From Actinotalea caeni (GTDB lineage Bacteria; Actinomycetota; Actinomycetes; Actinomycetales; Beutenbergiaceae), in assembly GCF_009733795.1 (NCBI RefSeq), contig NZ_WNXX01000020.1, positions 1-62,534 on the forward strand: a stretch of DNA of 62,534 bases, written 5' to 3'. The notes below the pieces were generated by a model, which was not told the origin of the DNA, did not search any database, and saw nothing but the letters and a program-made list of their open reading frames with translations. Positions 33,642-42,387 of this stretch are shown here, in pieces. A program made the translations under genes and the position numbers. The first letter of the stretch is position 1. Every line of letters begins with the position of its first letter.

Positions 33642-34727
33642 GTGCGGGAGGAAGCGGTGGGCCGGCTGCGCCAGAGGGTCTCCGAGGACGTGCTCGCCAC
33701 CTGGGACGGGCTGGCCCGCACGTACTCCTCGCTCGGCCCCGAGGCCGCCGCCCTGTTCGAGGTCGGCGCCGACCTCCTCGCCGGCGGCAAGCGGCTGCGC
33801 GCCGCCTTCGCCGCGGCCGGCTGGCGCAGCCACGGCGGCGAGCCGCTGGCCGCACCCGAGATCACCCTCGGCACCGGGCTCGAGCTGTTCCAGGTCGCCG
33901 CGCTCGTGCACGACGACCTCATGGACGGCTCGCTCACCCGCCGCGGCCGGCCGGCGGCACACCGCCAGCTCGCGCAGCGGCACGACGACGACGGCCTCGT
34001 CGGCGGGGCCGACCGCTTCGGCGACGCGGGCGCGATCCTGCTGGGCGACCTGCTGCTGGTCTCGGCGACGGCGTCCTTCGCCGCCGCGCTCGACGGCGTC
34101 GGAGGGCGCGAGGCAGCCCGGGCGCGGGCCGTGCTCGAGGACATGATGACCGAGGTGACGGTCGGGCAGTTCCTCGACGTCTACGCCCAGTCGGCTGCGT
34201 GGGACGACGACCCGTCCGTCGACCTCGACCGGGCCCGGCGGGTGATCCGCGCGAAGTCCGCCCGCTACAGCGTCGAGCACCCGCTGGTCGTCGGTGCGGC
34301 GCTCGCGGGCGCCGACGACGACGCGCTGGCGCGGCTGCGCGCCGTCGGTCTCCCGATCGGCGAGGCGTTCCAGCTGCGCGACGACGTGCTCGGGGTGTTC
34401 GGAGACCCCGCCACGACGGGCAAGCCCGCGGGCGACGACCTGCGCGAGGGCAAGCGCACGGTCCTCGTGGCGCTGGCGATGACGCGGGCGGACGAGACCG
34501 GCCGAGCGCTGCTGCGCGACCGGCTCGGTCGCGCCGACCTGGACGACGGCGACGTCGCCCGGCTGCGCGAGGTGCTGACCTCCTCGGGTGCGCTGGAGGC
34601 CGTCGAGGAGCTGATCGAGGAACGGTACCGGGCCGGCCTCGCGGCGCTCGACGTCAGCGGGCTGCCGCCGGCCGAGCGCGACCTCGTCGCCGCGCTCGCA
34701 CGCGCGGCCATCGAGCGGGACGCCTGA
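33642..34727 (+). CDS. polyprenyl (geranylgeranyl-type) diphosphate synthase
   Basis: 361 residues, trans-isoprenyl diphosphate synthase. The first aspartate-rich motif is VHDDLMD (about residues 87-93), the second is QLRDDVLGVFGD (about 244-255), and GGKRLR near residue 47 binds diphosphate. It condenses IPP with allylic diphosphates; chain length cannot be assigned safely, though C15-C20 is likely for this family. In M. tuberculosis the equivalent locus (idsA2) precedes Rv2175c, as here. The gene is convergent with the Rv2175c-like gene across 30 bases containing a short GC hairpin. Confidence 0.92.
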   Translation: MREEAVGRLRQRVSEDVLATWDGLARTYSSLGPEAAALFEVGADLLAGGKRLRAAFAAAGWRSHGGEPLAAPEITLGTGLELFQVAALVHDDLMDGSLTRRGRPAAHRQLAQRHDDDGLVGGADRFGDAGAILLGDLLLVSATASFAAALDGVGGREAARARAVLEDMMTEVTVGQFLDVYAQSAAWDDDPSVDLDRARRVIRAKSARYSVEHPLVVGAALAGADDDALARLRAVGLPIGEAFQLRDDVLGVFGDPATTGKPAGDDLREGKRTVLVALAMTRADETGRALLRDRLGRADLDDGDVARLREVLTSSGALEAVEELIEERYRAGLAALDVSGLPPAERDLVAALARAAIERDA

Positions 34728-34735
34728 GACGGGCC

Positions 34736-34751
34736 GGCCGCGGACGCGGCC
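34736..34751. terminator. weak hairpin between convergent genes
   Basis: GGCCGC, loop GGAC, GCGGCC: a 6-bp perfect stem in the 30-base gap between the polyprenyl synthase and Rv2175c-like stops. It could serve either direction. Confidence 0.4.
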
Positions 34752-34757
34752 CCGCCT

Positions 34758-35144
34758 TCAGAACGCCAGCGCCTGCGCTGCCCTGCGCACGGCGTGCGTG
34801 CGCAGCTCGGTGAGCGCCTGCAGCGGCGTCGCGCCCAGCTCGTCGTTCTCCCGGAAGAGCCACGCGACGATCTCGTCGTCGGAGTAGCCCGCGTCGGCGA
34901 GCTGCACGATCGTGCCGCGCAGCCCGGCGACGACGGCGGGTCGCCCGGTCCGCGGGTCGGTCACCACGAACGCCGCCGGCACCGACGGCGCACGACCGTC
35001 GCGGCGCACCGCGACGAGCGTGCGGTCGGAGACCATGCCGCGCACGTCGCGGTCACGCACGCCGAGCGCGGCCGCCACCTCGGGGATGCTCCACCACTCG
35101 ATCGTGCCGTCCTGCGGGCTCTCCTCGGCTGCCGAGCTGCTCAT
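34758..35144 (-). CDS. Rv2175c-like DNA-binding protein
   Basis: 128 residues. The N-terminal winged helix/MerR-like part (WWSIPEVAAALGVRDRDVRGMVSDR, residues 17-41) and the C-terminal helical Rv2175c domain (DDEIVAWLFRENDELGATPLQAL) are both present. In M. tuberculosis Rv2175c is phosphorylated by PknL, encoded next to it; here the PASTA kinase is two genes away, separated by the LysM gene. The ATG at 35144 lies seven bases after TAGGGT, a leaderless geometry. It probably regulates cell-envelope genes, but its targets are unknown. Confidence 0.88.
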   Translation of the reverse strand: MSSSAAEESPQDGTIEWWSIPEVAAALGVRDRDVRGMVSDRTLVAVRRDGRAPSVPAAFVVTDPRTGRPAVVAGLRGTIVQLADAGYSDDEIVAWLFRENDELGATPLQALTELRTHAVRRAAQALAF

Positions 35145-35157
35145 GCCGCCGACCCTA
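35145..35157 (-). promoter_or_regulatory. -10 element, leaderless start of the Rv2175c-like gene
   Basis: TAGGGT at 35152-35157 (minus strand), then seven bases, then the ATG at 35144. Confidence 0.6.
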
Positions 35158-35192
35158 CGACCCCTCCCCATGCTCGGCGACACTCTGTTATC

Positions 35193-35242
35193 GTCACACC
35201 GTTCACGTAAACCCCATATGTCACAGGGGTCACGGGCGTCAC
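35193..35242 (+). promoter_or_regulatory. array of 9-bp-phased GTCAC half-sites (MtrA-like operator)
   Basis: GTCAC begins at 35193, 35220, 35229 and 35238, and TTCAC at 35202: all on one 9-bp register with the position at 35211 missing. Direct GTCAC repeats at 9-bp pitch are the known recognition pattern of the MtrA response regulator, whose mycobacterial and corynebacterial targets are cell-wall hydrolase genes. The downstream gene is such a hydrolase. The array begins at the likely promoter and ends 27 bases before its start codon. Confidence 0.6.
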
Positions 35243-35269
35243 CAGGACGCACCACCATGGGGGAATCGC

Positions 35270-36958
35270 ATGCGCACTCGCACCCGCTCCAGCAAGGTCG
35301 CCGTCGGGCTGGGCGCCATCAGCGCCGCCACCGCCGTCGGGCTCGCGGGCACCACGGCACCCGCCGCGGCGCACGCCGCCGGCCACGACGCCGCACCGCG
35401 CGGACCTCAGACCGCGCAGATCCCCGTACGGACCGAGGCGCCGAGCACCTATGTCGTGCGGCCGGGCGACACCGTCTCGGCGATCGCGGCCCGCCACGGG
35501 ACCACCGTCGCCGCCGTCGTGCGCGCGAACGGGCTCGACAAGCGCGCCGTCATCCGGGTGGGCCAGGTGCTGCGCCTGCCCGGGGCGAGCGTCTCGAGCA
35601 CCGCGGCTGGGAGCGCGACCCCCACGCAGACCGCCGCCGCGAGCTACACGGTGCGATCGGGCGACACCCTGTCCGGCATCGCCTCGCGCCACGGCACGAC
35701 GGTCATGACGATCATGCGGCTCAACGGGCTCACCAGCACGGTGATCCACCCCGGCCAGGTGCTGCGTCTGTCCGGCTCCGGCGCCAGCAGCACGCAGACG
35801 ACCTCCAGCTCGAGCTCCGGCTCGGGCGGCACGAGCACGTCGAGCAGCGGCTCCTCGACGCGGTACACGGTCCGCTCGGGCGACACCGTCTCGGGCATCG
35901 CCGCCCGCTACGGCACCACCGTCGCCGCGGTCGTGGCGGCCAACAAGCTCGACAGCCGCGCCCTCATCCGCATCGGCCAGGTGCTGGTCATCCCCGGCTC
36001 GGGATCCTCCTCCGGCTCGTCCTCGTCGGGCTCGTCGGGCTCGTCCTCCACCGGGTCGGGCTCCACGAGCGGGTCGAGCTCCTCGAGCAGCAGCAGCCGC
36101 ACCAGCTACACCGTGCGCAGCGGTGACACGCTGTCCGGCATCGCGTTCGCGCACCGCACCACGGTCAGCGCGCTGATGTCGGCCAACAGCCTGCGCTCGA
36201 CGGTCATCCACCCAGGCCAGCGGCTCACGATCCCCGGCTCGGGCAGCTCCTCGAGCTCGAGCAGCAGCTCGTCGAGCAGCAGCTCGGGCGGCACGAGCTC
36301 GGGCAGCACGAGCTCCTCCGCCGGCGGCACCACCTCCTACACCGTGCGCTCGGGCGACACGCTGTCGTCGATCGCGGCGGCGCACGGCACCACGGTCGCC
36401 GCCATCACCAGCCAGAACTCGCTGACGACGACCGTGATCCACCCCGGCCAGGTGCTGCGGGTGCCCAAGCAGCTCGTGCCGAGCACGTTCCTGGGCTACA
36501 CCTACGCCCCGTCGGTCGTCGCGGCCGCGAACCAGAACAAGCAGACGCTGCTGTCGAGGAACCTGCCCTCGCGCGCCGAGATGCAGGACCTGATCCGGAG
36601 CACGGCGGTGCGGATGGGCGTCGACCCGGCGCTCGCGCTCGCCGTCGCCCACCAGGAGTCCGGCTTCGACCCCGCCGCGGTCTCCCCGGCCAACGCCATC
36701 GGCGTCATGCAGGTGATCCCGAGCTCGGGCGAGTGGGCCTCCGGGATGGTCGGCGAGGACCTCGACCTGCTCGACCCGCGCGACAACGTCGTCGCGGGTG
36801 TGGCGATCCTGCGCTGGCTCGTCCGGACCGCGCCGGACCTGCGGACGGCGATCGCCGGGTACTACCAGGGGCTGGCGTCGGTCACCAGCAAGGGCATGTA
36901 CGACGACACCAGGCGCTATGTCGCCAACGTGCAGACCCTCATGACACGCTACGCCTGA
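35270..36958 (+). CDS. secreted lytic transglycosylase with five LysM domains
   Basis: 562 residues. A Sec signal peptide (about residues 1-38, ending AAAHAAG) is followed by five LysM repeats at about 60-107, 125-171, 198-245, 279-326 and 357-403, each starting YxVRxGDT and ending HPGQ/RIGQ-VLR-P-like. Ser/Gly-rich linkers join them. Residues about 435-562 are a goose-lysozyme/SLT-type domain with likely catalytic Glu in HQESGFD (about 462) and GVMQVIPSSGEW. It binds and cleaves peptidoglycan outside the membrane. GGGGGA lies 5 bases before the ATG. The MtrA-like array upstream suggests control by MtrAB. Sequence between linkers is low complexity, so repeat number may vary among strains. Confidence 0.92.
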   Translation: MRTRTRSSKVAVGLGAISAATAVGLAGTTAPAAAHAAGHDAAPRGPQTAQIPVRTEAPSTYVVRPGDTVSAIAARHGTTVAAVVRANGLDKRAVIRVGQVLRLPGASVSSTAAGSATPTQTAAASYTVRSGDTLSGIASRHGTTVMTIMRLNGLTSTVIHPGQVLRLSGSGASSTQTTSSSSSGSGGTSTSSSGSSTRYTVRSGDTVSGIAARYGTTVAAVVAANKLDSRALIRIGQVLVIPGSGSSSGSSSSGSSGSSSTGSGSTSGSSSSSSSSRTSYTVRSGDTLSGIAFAHRTTVSALMSANSLRSTVIHPGQRLTIPGSGSSSSSSSSSSSSSSGGTSSGSTSSSAGGTTSYTVRSGDTLSSIAAAHGTTVAAITSQNSLTTTVIHPGQVLRVPKQLVPSTFLGYTYAPSVVAAANQNKQTLLSRNLPSRAEMQDLIRSTAVRMGVDPALALAVAHQESGFDPAAVSPANAIGVMQVIPSSGEWASGMVGEDLDLLDPRDNVVAGVAILRWLVRTAPDLRTAIAGYYQGLASVTSKGMYDDTRRYVANVQTLMTRYA

Positions 36959-36984
36959 ACCGCTGGTCCGGGCACCCGCCGACC

Positions 36985-36996
36985 TAGACTTCGCTC
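36985..36996 (+). promoter_or_regulatory. -10 element, leaderless start of the PASTA kinase
   Basis: TAGACT (36985-36990), six bases, then the GTG at 36997. No ribosome site is present. Confidence 0.6.
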
Positions 36997-38931
36997 GTGG
37001 CCGCGACCGTGACCGACCCCGTGATCGGCACGGTCGTCGACGGCCGTTACGAGGTCCTGTCGCGGATCGCACGGGGCGGGATGGCGACGGTCTACCTGGC
37101 CCAGGACCGCCGTCTGGACCGCCGCGTGGCGCTCAAGCTCATGCACCCGCACCTCGCGGACGGCAACGACGTCGTGGCCCGCTTCCGGCGCGAGGCGCGT
37201 GCCGCGGCGCGGCTGTCGCACCCCGGCGTCGTCGCCGTGTTCGACCAGGGCACCGAGGGCGAGTCGTCGTACCTCACGATGGAGTACGTCGACGGCGTGA
37301 CGCTGCGTCGCCGCCTCCTCTCGCAGGGCGCGCTGGCGCTCGGCGAGGCGCTCGACGTGCTGGAGGCGGTGCTCGACGCGCTCGGGGCGGCGCACCGCGC
37401 CGGGCTCGTGCACCGCGACGTCAAGCCCGAGAACGTGCTCATCGCGCACGACGGCACGATCAAGGTCGCCGACTTCGGCCTCGCGCGCGCCGTGACCGAG
37501 GCCACGATGTCCTCCACCGGGGCGCTGCTGGGCACGGTCGCCTACCTCTCCCCCGAGATCGTCACCTCCGGCGCCGCGGACGCCCGGGCCGACGTCTACG
37601 CGGCGGGCGTCATGCTCTACGAGATGCTGACCGGGCGGCAGCCCTTCGAGGGCGAGACGCCGATCCAGGTCGCGTACATGCACGTGCACGGCACGGTGCC
37701 GCCGCCGTCGGACGCCGTCGCGTGGCTGCCCCTGGAGGTCGACGAGTACGTCGCGCTGCTGACCGCCCGCGACCCCGAGGACCGGCCGCGCTCGGCCGAC
37801 GCCGCGCTCGCCGCGCTGCGCGCGATGCGCGCCGACTTCGACGACCGGGTGCTCGCGCTGCGGGCCGACGTCGAGCCCGACGAGGTGGCCGAGATCGCGG
37901 GCGAGGCGACCGCCGACGTCGAGCGCGAGGGCGGTGCGACCGCGACCCTGGCGCCGCGGGTGGGCAGCACGGTCGTGCTGCCGATCGGCGCGGTCGAGGC
38001 CGAGACCGAGCAGGAGGCGGGCACCGCGCGCCGTCGCACGCGGCGCCGTCGGCGCGTCGCGGCGCTGCTGGCGGTGCTGCTGGTGCTGATGACGCTGGGC
38101 GGCGGGGTGTGGTGGTACCTCGCCGTCGGGCCGGGCGCCTACACGTCGATGCCCGACGTCGTGGGGCGCGCCGAGGCGACCGCGCTCGCGACGCTGTCCG
38201 AGGCGGGGCTGGACCCGACGACGCGGGAGGTGCACTCCGACGACGTCCCGGTGGGTCACGTCGTCACGACCGACCCGGAGCCCGGTGCACGCGTCGAGCG
38301 CGGCGGCGCGGTCGAGGTGGTGATCTCGCAGGGCGTGCTGCGGCTGCGGGTGCCCGACGTCGCCGGCCAGTCCCCCGACGCCGCGCAGGACCTGCTCACC
38401 GACACCGGTCTCGACGGCGACACCCTGCTCGATCAGGTCTGGGACCAGGAGGTCCCCGAGGGCCAGGTCGTGCGGAGCGAGCCGAGCGCGGGCAGCCTCG
38501 TCGACCACGACACGACCATCACGCTCATGGTCTCCCAGGGCCGCGAGCCGATCGCCGTCCCCGACGTCTCCGGCCGGCCGCTGGAGGAGGCGGAGGAGCT
38601 GATCCTCGACGCCGGCGCCGAGCCCCAGGTCGGCGACGAGGCGTACTCCGACGACGTCCCGCAGGGTCACGTCGTCAGCCAGGACGTCACCGGGGACGCG
38701 CTGCGCGGCGACCCGATCACCCTCGTGATCTCCAAGGGTCCCGAGCTGTTCGAGGTGCCGAACCTCTTCGGCATGCAGTACTCCGAGGCCGCCGCCATCC
38801 TCGAGGACATCGGGTTCGTGCCCGAGCGGGAGAACGTGCTCGGCGGGGTCTTCGGCACCGTGCACAGCCAGTCGGTCGAGGCCGGCTCGTGGCACCCGCG
38901 CGGCACCGTCGTCGTGCTGACGGTCGTCTAG
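36997..38931 (+). CDS. Ser/Thr protein kinase with four PASTA domains (PknL-like)
   Basis: 644 residues. The kinase domain (about 15-275) has a Gly-rich loop (IARGGMATVY), catalytic Lys in VALKL (about 47), HRDVKPEN (about 139) and DFG (about 159). A basic juxtamembrane stretch precedes one membrane helix (about 352-372). The outer part carries four PASTA repeats, each starting at a P-D/N-V motif, which in relatives bind muropeptides or lipid II. It is adjacent to the LysM transglycosylase and near the Rv2175c-like gene, matching the pknL locus in M. tuberculosis; a PknB-type role is the alternative. GTG at 36997 follows TAGACT by six bases. Confidence 0.92.
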   Translation: MAATVTDPVIGTVVDGRYEVLSRIARGGMATVYLAQDRRLDRRVALKLMHPHLADGNDVVARFRREARAAARLSHPGVVAVFDQGTEGESSYLTMEYVDGVTLRRRLLSQGALALGEALDVLEAVLDALGAAHRAGLVHRDVKPENVLIAHDGTIKVADFGLARAVTEATMSSTGALLGTVAYLSPEIVTSGAADARADVYAAGVMLYEMLTGRQPFEGETPIQVAYMHVHGTVPPPSDAVAWLPLEVDEYVALLTARDPEDRPRSADAALAALRAMRADFDDRVLALRADVEPDEVAEIAGEATADVEREGGATATLAPRVGSTVVLPIGAVEAETEQEAGTARRRTRRRRRVAALLAVLLVLMTLGGGVWWYLAVGPGAYTSMPDVVGRAEATALATLSEAGLDPTTREVHSDDVPVGHVVTTDPEPGARVERGGAVEVVISQGVLRLRVPDVAGQSPDAAQDLLTDTGLDGDTLLDQVWDQEVPEGQVVRSEPSAGSLVDHDTTITLMVSQGREPIAVPDVSGRPLEEAEELILDAGAEPQVGDEAYSDDVPQGHVVSQDVTGDALRGDPITLVISKGPELFEVPNLFGMQYSEAAAILEDIGFVPERENVLGGVFGTVHSQSVEAGSWHPRGTVVVLTVV

Positions 38932-38962
38932 CGCCGGCCGCGGTCGTCGCGCGGCGGAGGTG

Positions 38963-39580
38963 TCAGCCTTGGTGGGCGTAGCGCTCCTCGCGCCACGCGT
39001 CACCGCGCGGGTGGTAGCCGCGCTCCTCCCAGAAGCCCCGGTCCGGGTCCTCGGGCAGCAGGTAGTTCCACCCGCGCAGCCACTTCGGGCCCTTCCACGT
39101 GTACAGGTGCGGGATCACCAGCCGCAGCGGGGCGCCGCGCTCGGGCGCGAGCGGCTCGCCGTCCATGTGGGTGGCGAGCAGCGCGGTCGCGGTGAGCAGG
39201 TCCTGCAGCGGCACGTTGGCCGCGTACCCGAACTCGGCGAACACGAGCGCCGTCGTGACGCCCGGCGCGGGCGGCGCGAGCGCGGCGACGTCGACGGCGC
39301 GCACACCGGTCCACGTGATGCCCTGCGCCGTCCAGCGGGTCGCGCAGTGCATGTCGCCGACCTCGGTGACCGTCGGCAGCCGCAGCACCTCCTGGATCGG
39401 GAAGACGTGCTCGGCCCCGGTGGCCGTCGCACCGCCGATCGTGACGGTCCACGCCTCCGGGTCGCGCTCCGGCACCCTGCCGTAGTGCATGACGACGGGC
39501 GTGTCGACGAGGTGCTGCCCCGGCGGGAGCTCACCCGGCGCGGCGGCTGCGGAGCGTGGCGCGCGACCTGTCTCGCTCAC
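38963..39580 (-). CDS. sulfite oxidase-like molybdopterin oxidoreductase
   Basis: 205 residues, the molybdopterin-binding domain of the sulfite-oxidase/YedY superfamily. The Mo-ligand Cys is in MHCATRWT (about residue 78), and IPHLYTWKGPKWL is a further family motif. It is short, with no Tat signal and no dimerisation domain, so it is probably cytoplasmic. The substrate is unknown; YedY relatives reduce methionine sulfoxide, but that is only one possibility. GTG at 39580 lies one base after the aroG stop, so the two genes may be coupled. Confidence 0.84.
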   Translation of the reverse strand: MSETGRAPRSAAAAPGELPPGQHLVDTPVVMHYGRVPERDPEAWTVTIGGATATGAEHVFPIQEVLRLPTVTEVGDMHCATRWTAQGITWTGVRAVDVAALAPPAPGVTTALVFAEFGYAANVPLQDLLTATALLATHMDGEPLAPERGAPLRLVIPHLYTWKGPKWLRGWNYLLPEDPDRGFWEERGYHPRGDAWREERYAHQG

Positions 39581-39581
39581 G

Positions 39582-40955
39582 TCATCGTTCCCGGAGCATC
39601 TCCGCCACGAGGAAGGCCATCTCCAGCGACTGCTGGTGGTTGAGCCGCGGGTCGACGAGCGTCGTGTACCGGCGCGTGAGCGCGGAGTCGTCGATCTCCT
39701 CGCTGCCGCCGAGCACCTCGGTGACGTCGTCACCGGTCAGCTCGACGTGCAGACCGCCCGGCACCGTGCCGAGGCCCTGGTGGACCTCGAAGAACCCGCG
39801 GACCTCGTCGATGACATCGCTGAAGCGCCGGGTCTTGTAGCCGTTGGCGGAGGTGATGCCGTTGCCGTGCATCGGGTCGCACACCCAGGTGACCGGGCGG
39901 CCGTCGGCCGTGACCGCCTCGACCAGCGGCGGCAGCAGGTCGCGGACCTTGCCCGCCCCCATCCGGGTGATGAAGGTCAGCCGGCCCGGCTCGCCCTCGG
40001 GGTTGAGCCGGTCCATGAGGCGCAGCGCGTCGTCGCCGGTCGCCGTCGGGCCGAGCTTGACGCCCAGCGGGTTGCGGACCTGCGAGAAGAACTCGACGTG
40101 CGCGCCGTCGAGCTGGCGCGTGCGCTCACCGATCCACAGGAAGTGCGCCGAGCAGTCGTACGGCAGCCCGGTGCGGGAGTCGATGCGGGTGAGCGGCCTC
40201 TCGTAGTCGAGCAGCAGCCCCTCGTGCGAGGAGTAGAAGTCGACCGTGCGCAGCGCCTCGAAGTCGGCGCCGGCGGCCTGCATGAACTTGATCGCGCGGT
40301 CGATCTCGCTCGCGAACGCGTCGTAGGCCGCGTAGGCCGGGTTGTCGAGGAAGCCCCGGTTCCACTCGTGCACGCGCCGCAGGTCGGCGAAGCCGCCCTG
40401 GGTGAACGCGCGGATGAGGTTGAGCGAGGACGCCGACGCCCGGTAGGCCGCGAGCAGCCGCTGCGGGTCCGGCCGCCGCGCCTCGGCGGTGAACTCGAAC
40501 GAGTTGATGATGTCCCCGCGGTAGGCCGGCAGGGTCACGCCGTCGCGGGTCTCGACGTCGGAGCTGCGCGGCTTGGCGAACTGCCCCGCCATCCGGCCCA
40601 TCTTGATGATCGGCATCGAGGCGCCGTAGGTGAGCACGACCGCCATCTGCAGGATCGTCTTGATCTTGTCGCGGATGTTGTCGGCCGTGAGTTCGGCGAA
40701 GCTCTCCGCGCAGTCGCCGCCCTGCAGCAGGAACGCCTCGCCGCGCGACGCAGCCGCGAGCCGCTCGCGCAGGTTGTCGGCCTCGCCGGCGAACACCAGC
40801 GGCGGCTGGGCGGACAGCTCCGCCGTCACCGCGGCGAGCTCGTCGGGGTCCGGCCACGCCGGCTGCTGGAGCGCGGGCAGGCTGCGCCACCGGTCGAGCT
40901 CGGGGGTGGCCGAGCCGACGTCGACCGGGCTGTCCGCCTGGGTGTGCACGCTCAC
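39582..40955 (-). CDS. aroG: class II 3-deoxy-7-phosphoheptulonate synthase
   Basis: 457 residues, the plant-type (class II) DAHP synthase of actinobacteria. Features include LLQGGDCAESF, metal and substrate segments PRSSDVETRDG and DPMHGNG, and HVELTGDDVTE. It condenses PEP and erythrose 4-phosphate, the first shikimate step, and in mycobacteria is regulated by aromatic amino acids. Two GTG starts are possible; 40955 is preferred because TATCCT lies six bases upstream, a leaderless geometry. The locus follows pknL in M. tuberculosis as well. tyrA is far away at 7.3 kb. Confidence 0.94.
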   Translation of the reverse strand: MSVHTQADSPVDVGSATPELDRWRSLPALQQPAWPDPDELAAVTAELSAQPPLVFAGEADNLRERLAAASRGEAFLLQGGDCAESFAELTADNIRDKIKTILQMAVVLTYGASMPIIKMGRMAGQFAKPRSSDVETRDGVTLPAYRGDIINSFEFTAEARRPDPQRLLAAYRASASSLNLIRAFTQGGFADLRRVHEWNRGFLDNPAYAAYDAFASEIDRAIKFMQAAGADFEALRTVDFYSSHEGLLLDYERPLTRIDSRTGLPYDCSAHFLWIGERTRQLDGAHVEFFSQVRNPLGVKLGPTATGDDALRLMDRLNPEGEPGRLTFITRMGAGKVRDLLPPLVEAVTADGRPVTWVCDPMHGNGITSANGYKTRRFSDVIDEVRGFFEVHQGLGTVPGGLHVELTGDDVTEVLGGSEEIDDSALTRRYTTLVDPRLNHQQSLEMAFLVAEMLRER

Positions 40956-40967
40956 CCGGTCAGGATA
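40956..40967 (-). promoter_or_regulatory. -10 element, leaderless start of aroG
   Basis: TATCCT at 40962-40967 (minus strand), six bases, then the GTG at 40955. Confidence 0.6.
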
Positions 40968-40975
40968 GGACGACG

Positions 40976-41027
40976 GCGGGACCGCTCCGGACCCTGCCCG
41001 CACGCTGGACCCGGAGCGCGGTCCCGC
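40976..41027 (-). terminator. strong hairpin downstream of the PFK gene
   Basis: Arms GCGGGACC-GCTCCGG and CCGGAGC-GC-GGTCCCGC give a 15-bp stem with a 2-base bulge and a roughly 20-base loop. It lies 6 bases beyond the PFK stop and just upstream of the aroG promoter, so it may insulate the two. Confidence 0.65.
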
Positions 41028-41032
41028 GACCG

Positions 41033-42271
41033 TCAGTGCTGGCCGCCCTCGGCGCGCACGAGCGGCTGGCCGATGTCGGCGAGCAGCTCGCCGAACCACG
41101 GCACGTCGACGTCGAAGGCCTTCCCGCCGCCGATGCGCGGGAACTCGACCGCGCGCAGCTCGTCGCCGCGCTCCTCGTCGTGGCCGATGACGCCGGAGCG
41201 GCCCTCCCGCGCGGTCTCGACCGCGAGGTCGACCATCTCCTGGATCAGCGCGAGGTCGGCGTCGTTGGCGCGGGCGGAGCGGGAGAAGTAGCCGCTCTTC
41301 TGCACCATCGTCTTCTCGGCGCCGATCAGCGAGGCGAACTGCTTGGCGAACCAGGCGCCCGGGTTGATCGTGTCGAGCTTGACGTGCCCGAACGGGTCCC
41401 GCTGCACCTCCTCGCCGGCGGCCTCCAGCTCGGCGATGATCTCCGGCACGCCGGCACCCTCCGACAGGAAGATGTTGACGTTGCCGATCTCGTCCATGAT
41501 GCCGCGCAGCCGCTGCGCCTCGGCCTGCATGTCGATGTGCAGCTCGGGCAGGAACACCGCGTGCACGTCCCACCGCTCGCGGGAGAGCCCGAACGCGGGG
41601 TTCCACTCCTGGGTGTCCAGCCAGGCGCGGTAGTCGCGCGCCGCGGCGGCGGTCAGCCAGCCGCAGTGGCGGCCCATGACCTCGTGGACGATGAGCATGC
41701 GCGGGTTGGAGCGGTGCTCGCCGATGATGTTCTGCGCGAACCTCGACGCCTGCTCGGCGGCGGTCATCGCACCGAGCGACTGCCGGATCGGCACGATGTC
41801 GTTGTCGATCGTCTTCGGCAGGCCGACGACGGTGAGGTGGTAGCCGTTGTCCTCGAGGTAGGCCGCGAGATCGGCGGCGGTCGTGTTGGTGTCGTCGCCG
41901 CCGATCGTGTGGAGCACGTCGACGCCGTCGGCGCGCAGCTGCTCGGCCGCCACCTGGAGCGGGTCCTGGCCCTCGGCGACGAGACCGCGCTCGACCAGGT
42001 TCTTGGCGTTGGTCAGCTTGACGCGGCTGTTGCCGATCGGGCTGCCGCCGAACCGGTCGAGCACCTCGACGGCGGCGCGCGCCTCGGGCCCGATGACGGT
42101 CGAGGTGCCGGTCAGCAGGCCGTGGTAGCCGTACTGGTAGGCGATGATCTCGGCGTCCGGCACGACCTCGGAGTACCGCTTCACCAGCTTGCCGACGGCG
42201 GCGGACAGGCAGGGCGCGAAGCCTCCCGCGGTGAGGAGGGCGACCTTGCGGATCGGGGATGCCTCGGACAT
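41033..42271 (-). CDS. pfp: pyrophosphate-dependent 6-phosphofructokinase
   Basis: 412 residues. GGDDTNTTA has Asp at the site where ATP enzymes have Gly, a hallmark of PPi use; LPKTIDNDI and MGRHCGWL are further PFK motifs. The sequence resembles the PPi-PFK of Propionibacterium freudenreichii (404 residues) over its length, as I remember it. It reversibly phosphorylates fructose 6-phosphate with PPi, so it can run in glycolysis or gluconeogenesis. ATG at 42271 follows GAAGAGAG. It is divergent from the unknown membrane-protein gene. Confidence 0.92.
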   Translation of the reverse strand: MSEASPIRKVALLTAGGFAPCLSAAVGKLVKRYSEVVPDAEIIAYQYGYHGLLTGTSTVIGPEARAAVEVLDRFGGSPIGNSRVKLTNAKNLVERGLVAEGQDPLQVAAEQLRADGVDVLHTIGGDDTNTTAADLAAYLEDNGYHLTVVGLPKTIDNDIVPIRQSLGAMTAAEQASRFAQNIIGEHRSNPRMLIVHEVMGRHCGWLTAAAARDYRAWLDTQEWNPAFGLSRERWDVHAVFLPELHIDMQAEAQRLRGIMDEIGNVNIFLSEGAGVPEIIAELEAAGEEVQRDPFGHVKLDTINPGAWFAKQFASLIGAEKTMVQKSGYFSRSARANDADLALIQEMVDLAVETAREGRSGVIGHDEERGDELRAVEFPRIGGGKAFDVDVPWFGELLADIGQPLVRAEGGQH

Positions 42272-42387
42272 CGGTGCTGCTCTCTTCTCGTTCTCGGGTG
42301 CAGGTACCGCCGGCCGGGGGCCGGCTCCAGGTCCCAACCTAGGGGGTCGCGGTGGCCGCATCGCGCGCCGGTGTCCTCCGACGCGGT

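Noticed and set aside
35145-35269. c-di-AMP (ydaO-type) riboswitch before the LysM gene
   Set aside because: Such riboswitches often precede wall hydrolase genes in actinobacteria, but the likely transcript leader here is under 80 nt and no aptamer motif is seen; the phased GTCAC repeats fit an operator better.
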